Source of the DNA: Pinus tabuliformis | Taxonomy: Eukaryota; Streptophyta; Pinopsida; Pinales; Pinaceae | DNA: 64,000 nucleotides | Direction: 5' to 3' | Assembly: GCA_031772625.1 (NCBI GenBank) | Contig: CM062813.1 | Span: forward strand, 769,806,721-769,870,720 | In this document: in pieces, positions 38,178 through 49,216 of the stretch | Numbering within the stretch: the first letter of the stretch is position 1 | Layout of the letters: each line of letters opens with the position of its first letter | Notes under the pieces: model-generated | Database searches by the model: none | What the model was told of the DNA's origin: nothing | The model's input: only the letters and a program-made list of their open reading frames with translations | Program-made: the position numbers and the translations under genes

Positions 38178-40274
38178 CTGCCTTTTGAAAAATAAACAAA
38201 TCCTCCTTAGTCCTAGAACGTAAATGAATTAATGCTTAGTTTTCTCAGAAATGTTGAAATTTTACCTCGCCAAAATAATAGATACAATTTTAGTTGTATT
38301 TGAGAAACTAACTACTCTTTACTCTTACATATTTTTTTGGTTTATGTTCAAAAACATTTACTAGAGAGTGTTTTATCATAATACCAATAATTGTCTAATT
38401 TTAAGGTTAGGGTTTATATACAATGATTTTGTTGTTAAAATTTATTAGGCAGAATTTTAGATCTCTCAAAGGAAACAAGTTCTTTTAACTTGGTTGTACT
38501 GAAAACATTTATGTATTCTTGCATATTAGGTGGGTGCAAGCAAAAGAGAGTATATAGTAAATGGCTTTAATAGTTAAAAACAAGTGTTACTTTCTTAAAA
38601 TTCAAAGTCATAGGACAAATTTGGAAGGGGTGGGGTATGCATCCTTATATAGGTAAAATAAATTCAAATTGTTGTGTGAATGGGGTTGTAAGACCCTTTG
38701 TTTTCATCTTGAGAAAATAGAGTCCTCTCCTAGTCACTTGGATATTTTAGGTTATCATAAGAAAAATAGGCGTTTTCCTTAAGCTGTGAATATTTCATTT
38801 TAAGCATTTTGATAATACAGTTTCAACGAGGCATTAACAAATGGAGTGAGCATGAACATTTCGGATGCTAGTGTTATGTTATACTTGAGGCAAGAGTGCT
38901 CGTCTAGGAAGACTCTAAGAAGGGTTGAAGAGGTGGAATAGTTGTGAAGTAAACTTAGTACATTTGACGAGTTTCATGAAGGAAAATTGGCACTAGTACT
39001 AAGTGAACATTCTTTGATCAATGTTGATACCCTCTCCTTGGCACAACAACTTTGCAAGATGAAAAAGAAATGTGAAATACATGTGTTACCCACTAAATAA
39101 TTTGGCAAGGTTGTTGCAACTTATATAGATGGTTATGTCGTGTTTCAAAAGGAGGTGTTGGAACTTGGAAGATTACCATTGGAGTAGATTTTTCATGGAG
39201 TTCCAAGGAGGTGCAAGCATCTCATAAGGATAAAATTATACAAATCCAACAAATAGGCCATATTGGGTTAGGATATTACTATTTTAGGATATCCAAAGTT
39301 GAAGGTGCATTTTATGGTAGTGTAGTATAAGCACTTGGGTGCATGCCACATCTTAATGGTATCTTGGACTTTTGGTGTGTGTTAGTGGAGTTAGTCCATT
39401 GTGTTTAATGAGCACTAGCTAGAATGTGTTCCATGAAGGAAAATAGGCCACAAGGTAGAGATGACTTAACCATTTGGCATCATAAAGTGTGTTATGCCTT
39501 GGTTTGGAGGAGACAATTGGAACCATCTTAGAGTGTGATGGGTTGTGCCATCGACTTAGGTCCACTTACATGGGTTGAGGTGTAAATGTACCCCATGAGC
39601 TAAGGAAAATGATTACAATGCTTACATATATAAAGTGTTTATGATATAAGAATAATGATTTTTTGTTGGAGAATGGAAGAGGAAAATAACAAAGGAGAGG
39701 CAATGAGGTTTGTTGTAAATTAATCAAAAGGAACTGAAAATGTCTCTTTTTAGGTGGATTGTTCATGTTGTCTTTTCAAATAGGACTAAATTTTAGTTGT
39801 GGCTAGGGAGTTGGCCTCAAAAGCATTGTTTGGGTACTCTAGAAACCCAAGACCTAACATATCTAAGCTAGTCAATTAGATATATTCATCTTGGGCAATG
39901 CTAAAACAAGGAGGTCCTTGATTTTACCAAAACGCAATGCCAATGCTTAATCCATGGTGTGATTCTTTCTGTTTGGGTTTGGCCTTGAATGATGAGATCT
40001 ATCTTTGGGTCAATTTATCAGTTTGTCATTTAATTTATGTGTTGAGAATATCTTAAGGTATATAGGGGATAAAACAGTTATTTTCAATACCCCTGCCTTG
40101 AAACCGTATAAGAAGATGGTGTGCCCAATTTTGTTGTCGTAATATTCAACCCCGAGCTCTCTTGTGAGGATTTCGTTGAAGGGAGGGTATGCAAAGGAAG
40201 TGGAAAAATTCAAAACTTCATGTTGAGTCAAAGGAGGAGTATGTATTATAGGTTTCTCTAGAGGTCTTACCAGT
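38178..40274. other. Mostly unassigned; coding-like relic at 38850-39200
   Basis: Around 38850-39200 one plus-strand frame gives coherent text with about four stops (NISDASVMLYLRQECSSRK, then FDEFHEGKLALVLSEHSL and DTLSLAQQLCKMKKKCEIHV). I do not recognise the family. The rest of the stretch is AT-rich and shows no other feature. The repeat field resumes near 40275. Confidence 0.3.
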
Positions 40275-41033
40275 AAAATGTTAGGGAGTGCCACAAAAAC
40301 ACAAGGGAGAACCAGTTCAAAATTCATGGAAATGAATGAATAAGAGTGTGTGATAGGGAGTGACATCGAGTCCCAACTGTGTTAAGGATGGAGTGACAAG
40401 GTTATATGTTAGACATAGTCAAGGCATGTTAGAGTGCTAAGGCATGTTAGGGAGTGCTAAGGAATGTGGGGGATGCTAAAACATAGGGAGATCCAATATG
40501 TGCCAGGTGCCAGGGTGTGCCAATGCACGACAGAGAGTGTTAGGGAGTCTCAATGAAACACAAGGGAGCACTAGTTTCAAATGCATGGAAATGAATGAAT
40601 AATATTGTGTGACAGGGAGTGTCAGGGAGTTTTAGGTGTGCTAAGGAGGGAGTGACAAGGTATGCTAGATAGTTCCAAGGAATGCTAGAGTGCCAGGGTG
40701 GCATGCCAAGATGTGTCAGGTGACAAGGTGTGTCAATGTGTGACAGGGAGTGTAATGGAAAGATATGGGAGAACTAGTTCAAAATGCATGTAAATGAATA
40801 GATAAGAATGTGTGATCGAGAGTGTCAGTGAGTTTTAGGTGTGTTAAGGAGGGAGTGACAAGGTTATATGTTGGACAGTGCCAAGGCATGCTAGAGTGCC
40901 AAGGAATGTCAGTGAGTGGTAGGGTGTGCTAGGGAGTGCCAAAGCATGTCAAGGAATGCAGGGGGTGTTAACACATGCCACATAGTTCCAAGGGATTGTT
41001 AGACATGTAAGGTGCTATGGCATGTCAAAATGT
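40275..41033. repeat. Higher-order tandem repeat field, block 2
   Basis: The same word set as block 1, with the CATGGAAATGAATGAATAA landmark at about 40325, 40585 and 40785. The period is again roughly 200-260 bases. It opens abruptly after a different sequence, so its left edge may be a breakpoint. Confidence 0.8.
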
Positions 41034-41380
41034 AAACTATGTTGCTTAGCTATTTTATGGCCACGCTTGGACATGAGCCTTGACTTGCTAACTTGTAGCT
41101 TTTTAAGTGGGATAAGTTGAAATTGGACATGAGTAGCCTAAGATGAGTTATATTCAATTTTTAGGTGAACAAGGCATAGTCTAGTTGTAGTAATCATAAC
41201 TTGGTCAAGTTTTTGTAGTTGAGGAAGGACTTTGTTGGGTTCGCAAGTCCCAAATAAAGTAAGGGTATTTGTGAGGGCATGACAGCTAAGGAGTGTCAGA
41301 GCATGCCAAGGAATAAAAAATCATGCTAACACATGTCAGATAGTGTCAATGCATACTGAGGAGTGTTATGGAGTGCCGGG
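41034..41380 (+). repeat. Block D copy 2 and following spacer repeat
   Basis: Opens AACTATGTTGCTTAGCTA and carries the same GTAGCCTAAGATGAGTTATA and TAGTCTAGTTGTAGTAAT words as 24984-25200. It is followed by a GTGAGGGCATGACAGCTAAGG segment that also follows the other D copies, showing a conserved order of sub-blocks. Confidence 0.8.
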
Positions 41381-41382
41381 GT

Positions 41383-42584
41383 TGTTGAGAAATCTAGGGC
41401 ATAATAATTAGGTGATTTATATTCTTATGATAACTGCTTGTGAATTGTTTTTACTTCTTAATATTAGGATCTTCTCTTTACTTAGATTATTGTATTTTTA
41501 TTCTTCATCAAACAACTACTAATGCATAAACAATGAAGAGATAAAAGACATAAACAATAGATGATCAACCAAGGCCAAAACCTCTCCAACATGAGAGGAA
41601 AACCCAAAATAATTCTTCTTCTTATAGAGACTTCAATTGACAAATACGAAGACCATGACCTAGACTGTTGACTCAGTGATCTCTCCAAGGCCAAGTCACA
41701 AGCCTCCTTGATTCAAATTCATTCTTTTTCCTTGAGTCAATGATGATCAAGACTCTTCCTTCAATAACTCAGCTATCCTTCAAATTTCGGTTCCCTGGAT
41801 CAGATAAGTAGTTCTCAACCCTCCTGCAGAAACCCTAGCACATGTGGTTGACCAAAATTTTGAACCTTGATCTTGTTTGCTTAGATGGTATGACCTCTTA
41901 TTATAATTTGGCTTGTAATCACCTATTTATCTTCTTCCTTGATTTGACTTCTTGGACAATGACAAGACCTTGGACGCTTTCTTCATTAGATAGTTCTTCC
42001 TTCCTTCACACATGTGGAGGTATTATCCCTAAAGCATACCCATAAACAACACCAAAATCTTCTCTCTTCATTTCCTTCTCTTCGCTGGTTATCTTCACAC
42101 TTCTTATTATAGACTTAACCAAATTTTATTTTCCACAAATGGAGGCTGAGTTTCCCTATATATAGTGTTTCATCCATCAAAATAAGTTGACTTTTGATAT
42201 AGGTAAGCTAACTTAACATTCTAGAAGCATCCTTAGGCCGACAACAAGAAGAGTTTGTGGCAAGGTCTTCGAGTGCTAATAAATTTTCTTTTACAATGGA
42301 TTACATGCCCAAAATGAGTCTTCAATCTTTGACATTGACTCTATGAATTTTCTGACTTGATGACCAAACCTAATAGCTCACAATGGGATATTTAACTAAA
42401 AGTATTACAAAAATAATTCAAGCATTACAAAAATAATTTTATTTTATCATGAAACCCTCCTTGATCATGAAACCCATGATTCAAACATTAAAAAAATAAT
42501 TTTATTTTATTCTTTACATTAATTACATAAAATCACAATTACACATGTCATTATGAAGAACGAACCTAGTTACACTTTTCAACA
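41383..42584. mobile_element. Solo LTR inserted in the repeat field
   Basis: A 1.2-kb segment begins TGTTGAGAAATC and ends CTTTTCAACA, so the ends are inverted TGTTGA/TCAACA. The repeat field is interrupted at GGAGTGCCGGGG and resumes GGGAATCACAAGGGAG, and the two sides share GGG, the likely remnant of the target duplication. A TATATATA word lies at about 42158. It contains no gag or pol text. Family and orientation are undecided. Confidence 0.7.
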
Positions 42585-43378
42585 AGGGAATCACAAGGGA
42601 GAACTAGGTCAAAATGCATGGAAATGAATGAATGAGAGTGTGTGCAAAGGAGTGTTAGCAAATTCTAGGTGTCCCAAGGACGAAGTGTGTGAGGAAAATT
42701 TCACAATAGGACTTGTAGGAGGCAAGCATATGGTTGCGATAAGGGGATAGACAAAGAAGTTTCAAACAAAGGGAAACGTTGGGTTGGGCACAACATTGTT
42801 TTTCCAATGCCTTGGTTGGGTTCCCAAACAGCAAAAAAAATATGGTTATCTATGAGGGCATGGCAGCTCGGAGTGCCAAGGAGTGCTAGGGAATGCTAGG
42901 AAATAACAACACATGCTAGACATTTCCAAGGCAAGTTAGGCATGCCAAGACATGTCAAGTTCTAATGCCTGCCAAGATGTGCCAAGTGCCAGGGTGTGGG
43001 GTGAACACATGCTAGGGAATGTTAGGGCCAAGTGTCAAGGAAACACAAGGGAGAACTAGTTTCAAATTTATGGAAATGAAGTGTTAATGAGTTCTAGTGT
43101 GATAATGAGGGAGTGACAAGATATTCTAGATAGTTCCAAGGCATGCTAGAGTGCTAGGGAAGCATACCAAGGTGTGCCAAGTGCCAAGGTGTGACAATGT
43201 GTGCTAAGTGTTAGGGAGTGCATGGAAATGAATGAATAAGAGTGTGTGACATGGTATGCTAGGTAGTGCTAAGTCATGCTAGCCTGCTAAAGTGACATGC
43301 GGACAAGATGTGTTAGGTGCCAAGGTGTGCCAACATGTGCTAGGAAGTGTTAGGGAAACATAACAGAGCCATTTCTTT
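42585..43378. repeat. Higher-order tandem repeat field, block 3
   Basis: Continues block 2 after the solo LTR. Landmarks seen are AATGCATGGAAATGAATGAAT at about 42612, a GGGTTGGGCACAACATTGTTTTTCC segment at about 42780 that also occurs near 22805, and GGTTATCTATGAGGGCATGGC at about 42845. Confidence 0.8.
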
Positions 43379-44155
43379 TACTAAATATAGCCATTTGTTT
43401 TACTAAATCTTGACCTAAACTTCAAATCTCTACGACCCTCAAACTACGGTTACCTCAGTCAATATTACACATATGGCTACTTCTATTCTGACCCTAAATT
43501 CCAGTGTAGGCCCTCCTCCATTTATGGCGGTCTTTATCGCAAACCTTGCAACCTACTAACCACCACAAGACAAGGTCTCAACCCTCTCTGCTATTTCAGA
43601 ATTTGATGTAGCCTTCACACAAAAACACCACTAAAAGAACATTCGCAAATTATCATGAGTTGCCTCTCTTGAGCTCGATCTACCAGAAGAGAACCAAAAA
43701 TATTCCATCGTACGTCCTAGCTTAAACCCATTAAGGTATGTGACATTATTGTGAAACCTCACATGATGATCTTTCCCTTGTTATATGATCATGGCCTCCC
43801 TTTAGCAATCCTTACTCAACCCTGTAACTCTGCCTAGTTTAGGACTACATCTCTGTTGGCCTCCTTGATCAAATGAGCTCCTTTTTAGTTGATGTTATTA
43901 CTTTCATACTAATGCCTCCTTAAATAGATTTTCCTAGCTATGCCTCTGAGGAATCCTCTATAACTTACGATTTTTATCCACTTAGACCTTAGGAAATATT
44001 AATTTTCCTTTTTAATTTTCTTTTAAATTTTAAACCCCATCTTCAATCCAAAACCCCTTCACTTGGGTTCTTTTCCCATGAATACTTTTGTGAACAAAAT
44101 CACACAAACCCATCTCACTCGTCTTGTGGAGTACCTTCCAAGCTACATAATTCAA
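43379..44155. other. Insertion or replacement inside the repeat field, unassigned
   Basis: AT- and CT-rich sequence unlike the repeats. It starts with a near-perfect 22-base tandem duplication (CCATTTCTTTTACTAAATATAG followed by CCATTTGTTTTACTAAATCT). On the right it joins directly into the middle of a D block (TAGTCTAGTTGTAGTAATC at 44156), so some repeat sequence has been lost. No LTR ends or coding text were identified. Confidence 0.4.
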
Positions 44156-46290
44156 CAACATAGTCTAGTTGTAGTAATCATAACTTGTTCAAGCTCATAT
44201 AGTCAAGCGAGGACTTGGTTGGATTCCCAAGTTGCAAATTAAGTAAGGGTAGTTGTGAAGGCATGACAACTAAGGAGGATAAAGGAATGACAGGGAATGA
44301 AAAGGTTTGCTAACACATGCCAGACAATATCAATGCATGTTGAGGAGTGTTAGGGAGTGTCGAGGCATCACAATGGAGAACTAGGTCAAAATGCATGGAA
44401 ATGAACAAATAAGAGTATGTGAGAGGGAGTGTTAATGAATTCAATTGTGCTAAGGATGAAGTGTGTTAGAGAAGTTCATAATAGGATTTGTAAGAGGAAA
44501 GCCTACAGTTGCAATAAGAGGCTTGATAGAGAAGTTTTAGACAAAGGGATACTTTGTGCTAGGAACAACACTGTTTCTCCTTTAGCTATTATTTTTATAT
44601 GACATGTGGCACATTTTGGACAAATTCTCATGTTTTAAACTATTTTAGATAATTTCATATTGTAGATTGTTGTGTATAAGTTTTGGGGCACTCAGCTTGT
44701 CTCGACTTATATCATGTGTGTCTTTTTATCTTGTGGTTCTTGCAAACTCTTAGTTAATTCTCTATTGCTTATATGAACTTGACATACATTTGAAATATTG
44801 TTTGTGTAAGCTATGTTGCTTAGTTGATTTATGGCCATGGCTAGATGTGATCCTTGTATTGGTAAGTTATTAAGTGGGACAAGTTGCGCTTGGGCATGAG
44901 TGGCCTAAGATGAGTTATAGGTAGTTCTTAGGTGAACAAGGCACAATCTACTTGTAATAGGTGAAATTGGTTAAGTTATTGTGGCTGAAGCATGCCAATG
45001 TCACATTAACTGGAGTTGCTAAGGACTTGATTTGGTTCCCAAGTTGTGAAAAAATGTAAGGATAGTTGTGAGGGTGTGAGTGCCAAGGCGTGCTAGAGAA
45101 TGCTAATATGTGCTAAATAGTGCGAAGGCATGTCAAATATGCTAAGATGTGCCAACTGCTAAGGCATGCCAAGATGTGCAAGGGTGTCACAATACGTGTC
45201 AGGGACTTACAAGGAATCAAAAAGGAGAAACAAGTTAAACTACAAGGAAATGAACACATAAGAGGGTTAATAAGTCATCAATTTACCTTTTCCAAGAGGG
45301 TCATCCTAGGAACACCAACACTATGTGCCAATAGGTGCCAATTTCCAAGTGTTATAAGTGCATTCTAAGTGTCAAATATTCCTCTATTACTTCTCATCTA
45401 CTTTCGAATAGTTGATCTCAAATAACTTTAATATTAAACCATGCCAAAGCATAGCAAGGAAACTCAGCGAATTCTAGACATGCTAAGACTTTCCAAGCAC
45501 CAACACATGTCAAGTGCCAATGTGTGTTGGGGAGTGAAACACATCTTATGAAGTGGCAGGGCATGTCAAAGAGTGCTAAGGTGTGCTAGACATTGCTAAT
45601 GCATGTTGAGGAGTTTTAGGGAGTACTAGGGAAACACAACAAAGAACTATGTCTAAACATGTGGAAGTGAATGAATATGAGGGTGTGTCAGGGAGTTCCA
45701 ACGAGTGCTAGATGGCATGCCAATGCACTAGTAAGGCATGCCAGGGAATATCAGAGCACGTCAAGAAGTGCCACAGTGTGCTAGGGAGTTCCAGTGTGTG
45801 TTAACATGTGCCAAATAGTGCGAAGTCACACCAAGACATGACATATGTTAAGGCATGCTAGGATCTGCAGGGTGCCAGGGTATGCTTATATGTGTCAAGG
45901 AGTGTCAAGGAAACATAAGGAAGGACCAAGCTAAAATCCAAGGAAATGAACACATAAGAGGGTTAATAAGTTGAGACTTTATATTTTTCAAAAGGGGCAT
46001 GCTAGGCACACTAATAATAGGTTCCAATACATCCCAAGTGACAATGTGTGCCAAGTGCTAATGTATGTTAATGCATTCCAAAGTGTTTCAGGGCATGCTA
46101 GGGACTAAGGCCATGCCAACACATGCTAGGAAAGTGTTATGCTATGCCAGGGTCTGCCAACATGTTCTTGGGTGTCCTAGTCATGACTAGATGTTCTAGG
46201 TACAAAGATGTTCCAAGACATGCAAGGTGCCAAGGAATGTTAGTGTGTTACAAAGCATGTTAAGATGTGCCAAGAGTGTTAAGGAGTGCT
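44156..46290. repeat. Higher-order tandem repeat field, block 4, with block D copy 3
   Basis: Starts with the right part of a D block and spacer (to about 44580), then a 225-base AT-rich stretch without repeats. A full D block follows at 44806-45010 (AGCTATGTTGCTTAGTTG, GGCCTAAGATGAGTTATA), then a long run of GCATGCC, GTGCTAGG and CCAAGTGC words to about 46290. The order D block then short repeats is the same as in the other blocks. Confidence 0.75.
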
Positions 46291-46639
46291 AGGTCTCTCT
46301 CATTAATATAATTGATAGAGCTTGATTATGTATTAAATAATATAGTTCCTACACACACTAGTGGAACTTTATCTAAAGGGAATTTGCTAGATAATAAAAC
46401 TAATCGAGATGAATTATGCGTTGACTCATAGGAAAATTGAATTCTGATTACTTGAGGGAAATTATACACACTAATTACTACTAAACAAATTGACTAACTC
46501 TAACCACTATGGCTTTGGACACATAATGAAAAAGACTCCAGAACAATGTCTTAAATCATTATCTTTTGACAAAAAATATAGTAGCATGCACATCGCAACA
46601 TCAAAAACTCATTTGAATGATCAATGATGAAGAATTTTT
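46291..46639. other. No recognisable feature
   Basis: AT-rich spacer between the repeat field and the right subterminal zone. No frame or repeat copy seen. Confidence 0.4.
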
Positions 46640-46915
46640 TTGATCATCACCAAAAGTAACCAAAAAGAGAATTGGTGAGGGTCAATAAAATATCATCACT
46701 AGAAGTGTCACCAAAGAGAGAATTAGTGATGGGCCTTTAACAACCCTCACCAAAAGTGTCACTAAAAATGGATTTGGTGACAAACCTTAAAGGACCATCA
46801 CTATATGCACTCACAACAACGCTTTTTAAGGACTGTCACCATATGTGACATTGGTGACAGACCTTAAAGGTACGTCACAGGCATGACCCTCACCAATGAC
46901 CTTTTTTGTTGGAGC
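46640..46915. repeat. Right subterminal repeat region of the CACTA-like element
   Basis: Dense GTCACCA, GGTGA and CCTTAAAG words in both orientations, ending in the inverted copy of the left-end word (46885-46898). Its composition mirrors 1257-1960 and nothing else in the window, which ties the two ends to one family. Confidence 0.7.
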
Positions 46916-46918
46916 GAG

Positions 46919-47221
46919 GAGGTGTATGTTAATCAACCACGGGGATTTCAAGTTCAAGGCTAGGAGTACAAAGTATACAAGTTGAAGAAAGTCTTATGTG
47001 GCATGAAGCAAGCTCCAAGAGATTGGTATAGTCAGATTGAATCATACTTACTTACCAATGGGTCTAGCGGGAGCACTAATGTAGCCACCCTTTATACAAA
47101 ATTGGATCAAGGCAAAACCCTTATAGATTGTATTTATGTTGATGACATGGTATATACAGGAAATTTGATTTTAGATGGTTTAAGAGATACATTGAAAAGA
47201 AAATTTGAGATGATAAACTAA
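46919..47221 (+). mobile_element. Ty1/copia relic, right part (reverse transcriptase)
   Basis: The text resumes with EVYVNQPRGFQ, then VYKLKKVLCGMKQAPRDWY and CIYVDDMVYTG, the last containing the YVDD catalytic motif of copia RT. In the family these words follow directly after the MDV segment where the left part (400-1237) breaks off. It ends at 47221, where an LTR-like sequence begins. This copia element is broken in several places and is the oldest layer seen here. Confidence 0.85.
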
Positions 47222-49193
47222 TGGGTCCCATCAATATGGATATTTTGAGGCCCATTGTGCTATCCTCCATCCCTTAAAAGTCTCCCTTTCTCACATTAAT
47301 TTGAATTTTTTAACCATAATATGCTTAGTACGAAGACTAAAGGGTCATTGTCATATTTCATGACCTAATGTGATTAAAATTCTAGCAAAAGAAGCATTTT
47401 TGGAGATATTTACTATGTAGAGGCTAATTGGAGACATCTAGAGAGAATAAAGGGGGGCTTGTCCACTGCATTAACTCTCCAAATCGGCTTGAGATCAAAT
47501 AAGTCTCACCAATAGCTCGAATTCACTAGCAACCGAGGAACTCAAGTGCATGTGAATATTGAAGGGAACCATATCCACCAATCTTGATATTTTGGATGGA
47601 ATCACTCCTCTTTTCAAGGGAGCTTCCCTCAGCTACTTTTTGTATAGATAAACAAGCCTAAAGGCTCATTAAGATTCAAAATTTTGTTGGATATAGGAAT
47701 AGCTACTGAGAGCCTAGTGCTTGATACTATTATTTTCTTATTTCATATGATGTATATGACTCTCATTTTCTGTCAATGAAAATTTTACTATTAGCCTACA
47801 TCTAAGTTAACTTTCGAGGGCTGAAACCCTTGGGTTTGGGCCCAACCTAGAGGATTTAGTCCCTCTCCCTTATTCTTTATTTTTTCATGTCCAATTCATT
47901 GCTAATATTTCTTTGTTTAAGTAGGAATTATATTACAAAAATTGTAGTTTTATGTTTTACCACTACCTCTCTTGTGGGAAGGGTGGCTAGAAGATCTACA
48001 ACAACAAGCCAAAATCATGTGTTTATGATTTCTTGGAAAATTGTTAAGTCTTGGATTGAAACTCTTTTGCATGATTGGTTTCTACAACTTAGAATTTAGT
48101 ATCATTGATTTGGAAATTAGAGTACGTATATGTTAGAGTATATCTTAATGAAATAAAATTCAACTCATCATTTCCACTTTGATTCATGTTGTTGCAATAT
48201 TGTCATTTAATGCATATACTTGATTATTCTGCAGGGATTTTTGTTGACTTGAAGTGGTTGGCACGCTAATCCACATCCACTCAGGCCATTCCACCTTGCT
48301 CCTAGACATCTTGTACTACTCTGAAAATATGTCAATGAGATCAGCCTTATAGGGCTAATGGAGGACATTGTGGGCATGAACTTGTGCACAAGATAGGCCT
48401 CCAAGGGGTACTAAGCTTGGAAAAATGGATCCCACACCCTCCATTCACCTCCATCCACCTTTATCCACCTTCAAGACACCATCCCTTTCCTTATAAAGCT
48501 CTCGAACCCCCTCACGTAACAAAAGAGGGCCTCCTATAGCAAAACAGGGCCTCCTGTAGCACTTCTTGTAGCATTACTAAAATCCCACCAGATTTTCTCT
48601 AAACCTCAACTCTTGCCTCTTGAAGTTGAATAATGGAACCCAAGATTTAATTTCATGATTAAGGAAGATTCCAAGATCACTCCAACCCCATCTTTTCCTC
48701 ATTGCAATCACAAGACAACAAGCAAAATTAGTCCTAGTATTTTTTGAATTCCATAGTTGTGTTGAAGATTGAATTCCTCCTTTTCAAGCAAGTTGTAATT
48801 AGATAAATGATTCATGCAAGTATATTATTGATTTAATTACTGTGCAAGTAGTGTGGCATGGTTTACTTCTGCAACTATACTAGTTTGTTCCTTTCATGCA
48901 ATTAAAACTAGCCTTTACATTTAATGAATGACATTTTCATTTCTATAGTTAGAATCATGCTCATTTCCTTGCAATCATGATATGTTTTCATAAGAAATTC
49001 TATTTGTAGTTCATTGAAGGAGTGATCTCTGAATACCTTGATCTGATCTAATGATTGAGGGTGACATGAGTAGAACTTAACCTATTGTGCATATAGAATT
49101 ATCACGTCTAATTTTGTACGAACCCCAGGTTGATAATTTAAGTTGAGATCCTTGGGAGTTGCAACATCCTTGATGCAATACTAGGGCTCATCA
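47222..49193 (+). repeat. Putative 5' LTR of the Athila-like relic
   Basis: The segment begins TGGGTCCCATC right after copia coding text is cut. It contains a promoter-like CCTTATAAAGC near 48490 followed by a repeated GGGCCTCCT(A/G)TAGCA, and ends near GGGCTCATCA just before a degenerate primer-binding site. No second copy is in the window, so the boundaries are inferred from context. Confidence 0.5.
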
Positions 49194-49198
49194 CGTTT

Positions 49199-49216
49199 TT
49201 TCATCGTTTCTGGGGA
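49199..49216 (+). other. Degenerate primer-binding site, Athila type
   Basis: TTCATCGTTTCTGGGGAG in this position resembles the TGGCGCCGTTGCCGGGGA site used by Athila elements, with several changes. Confidence 0.5.

Larger units (their letters stand above)
1238..46915. mobile_element. Very large CACTA-like DNA transposon, heavily nested
   Basis: Both ends carry the inverted word CATTGGTGAGGGTC: 1257-1270 on plus, and 46885-46898 as its complement. Outside these lie A-rich tips (left 1239 CATTGAAAGAAG; right, read inward, CTCCAACAAAAAAGG) that resemble an eroded CACTACAAGAAAA terminus. GAG stands at 1235-1237 and 46916-46918, fitting the 3-base target duplication of En/Spm-CACTA elements. Copia RT text breaks at the left end and resumes at the right end in the expected order. 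Subterminal GTCACC/GGTGAC repeats occupy both flanks, as in CACTA elements. No transposase is recognisable. Several LTR elements and solo LTRs are inserted; after removing the clear ones, about 28 kb remains. The alternative is two separate elements brought together by rearrangement. Confidence 0.6.

Noticed and set aside
41842-42045. 67-residue open frame inside the solo LTR
   Set aside because: It lies entirely within an LTR and has no recognisable motif.
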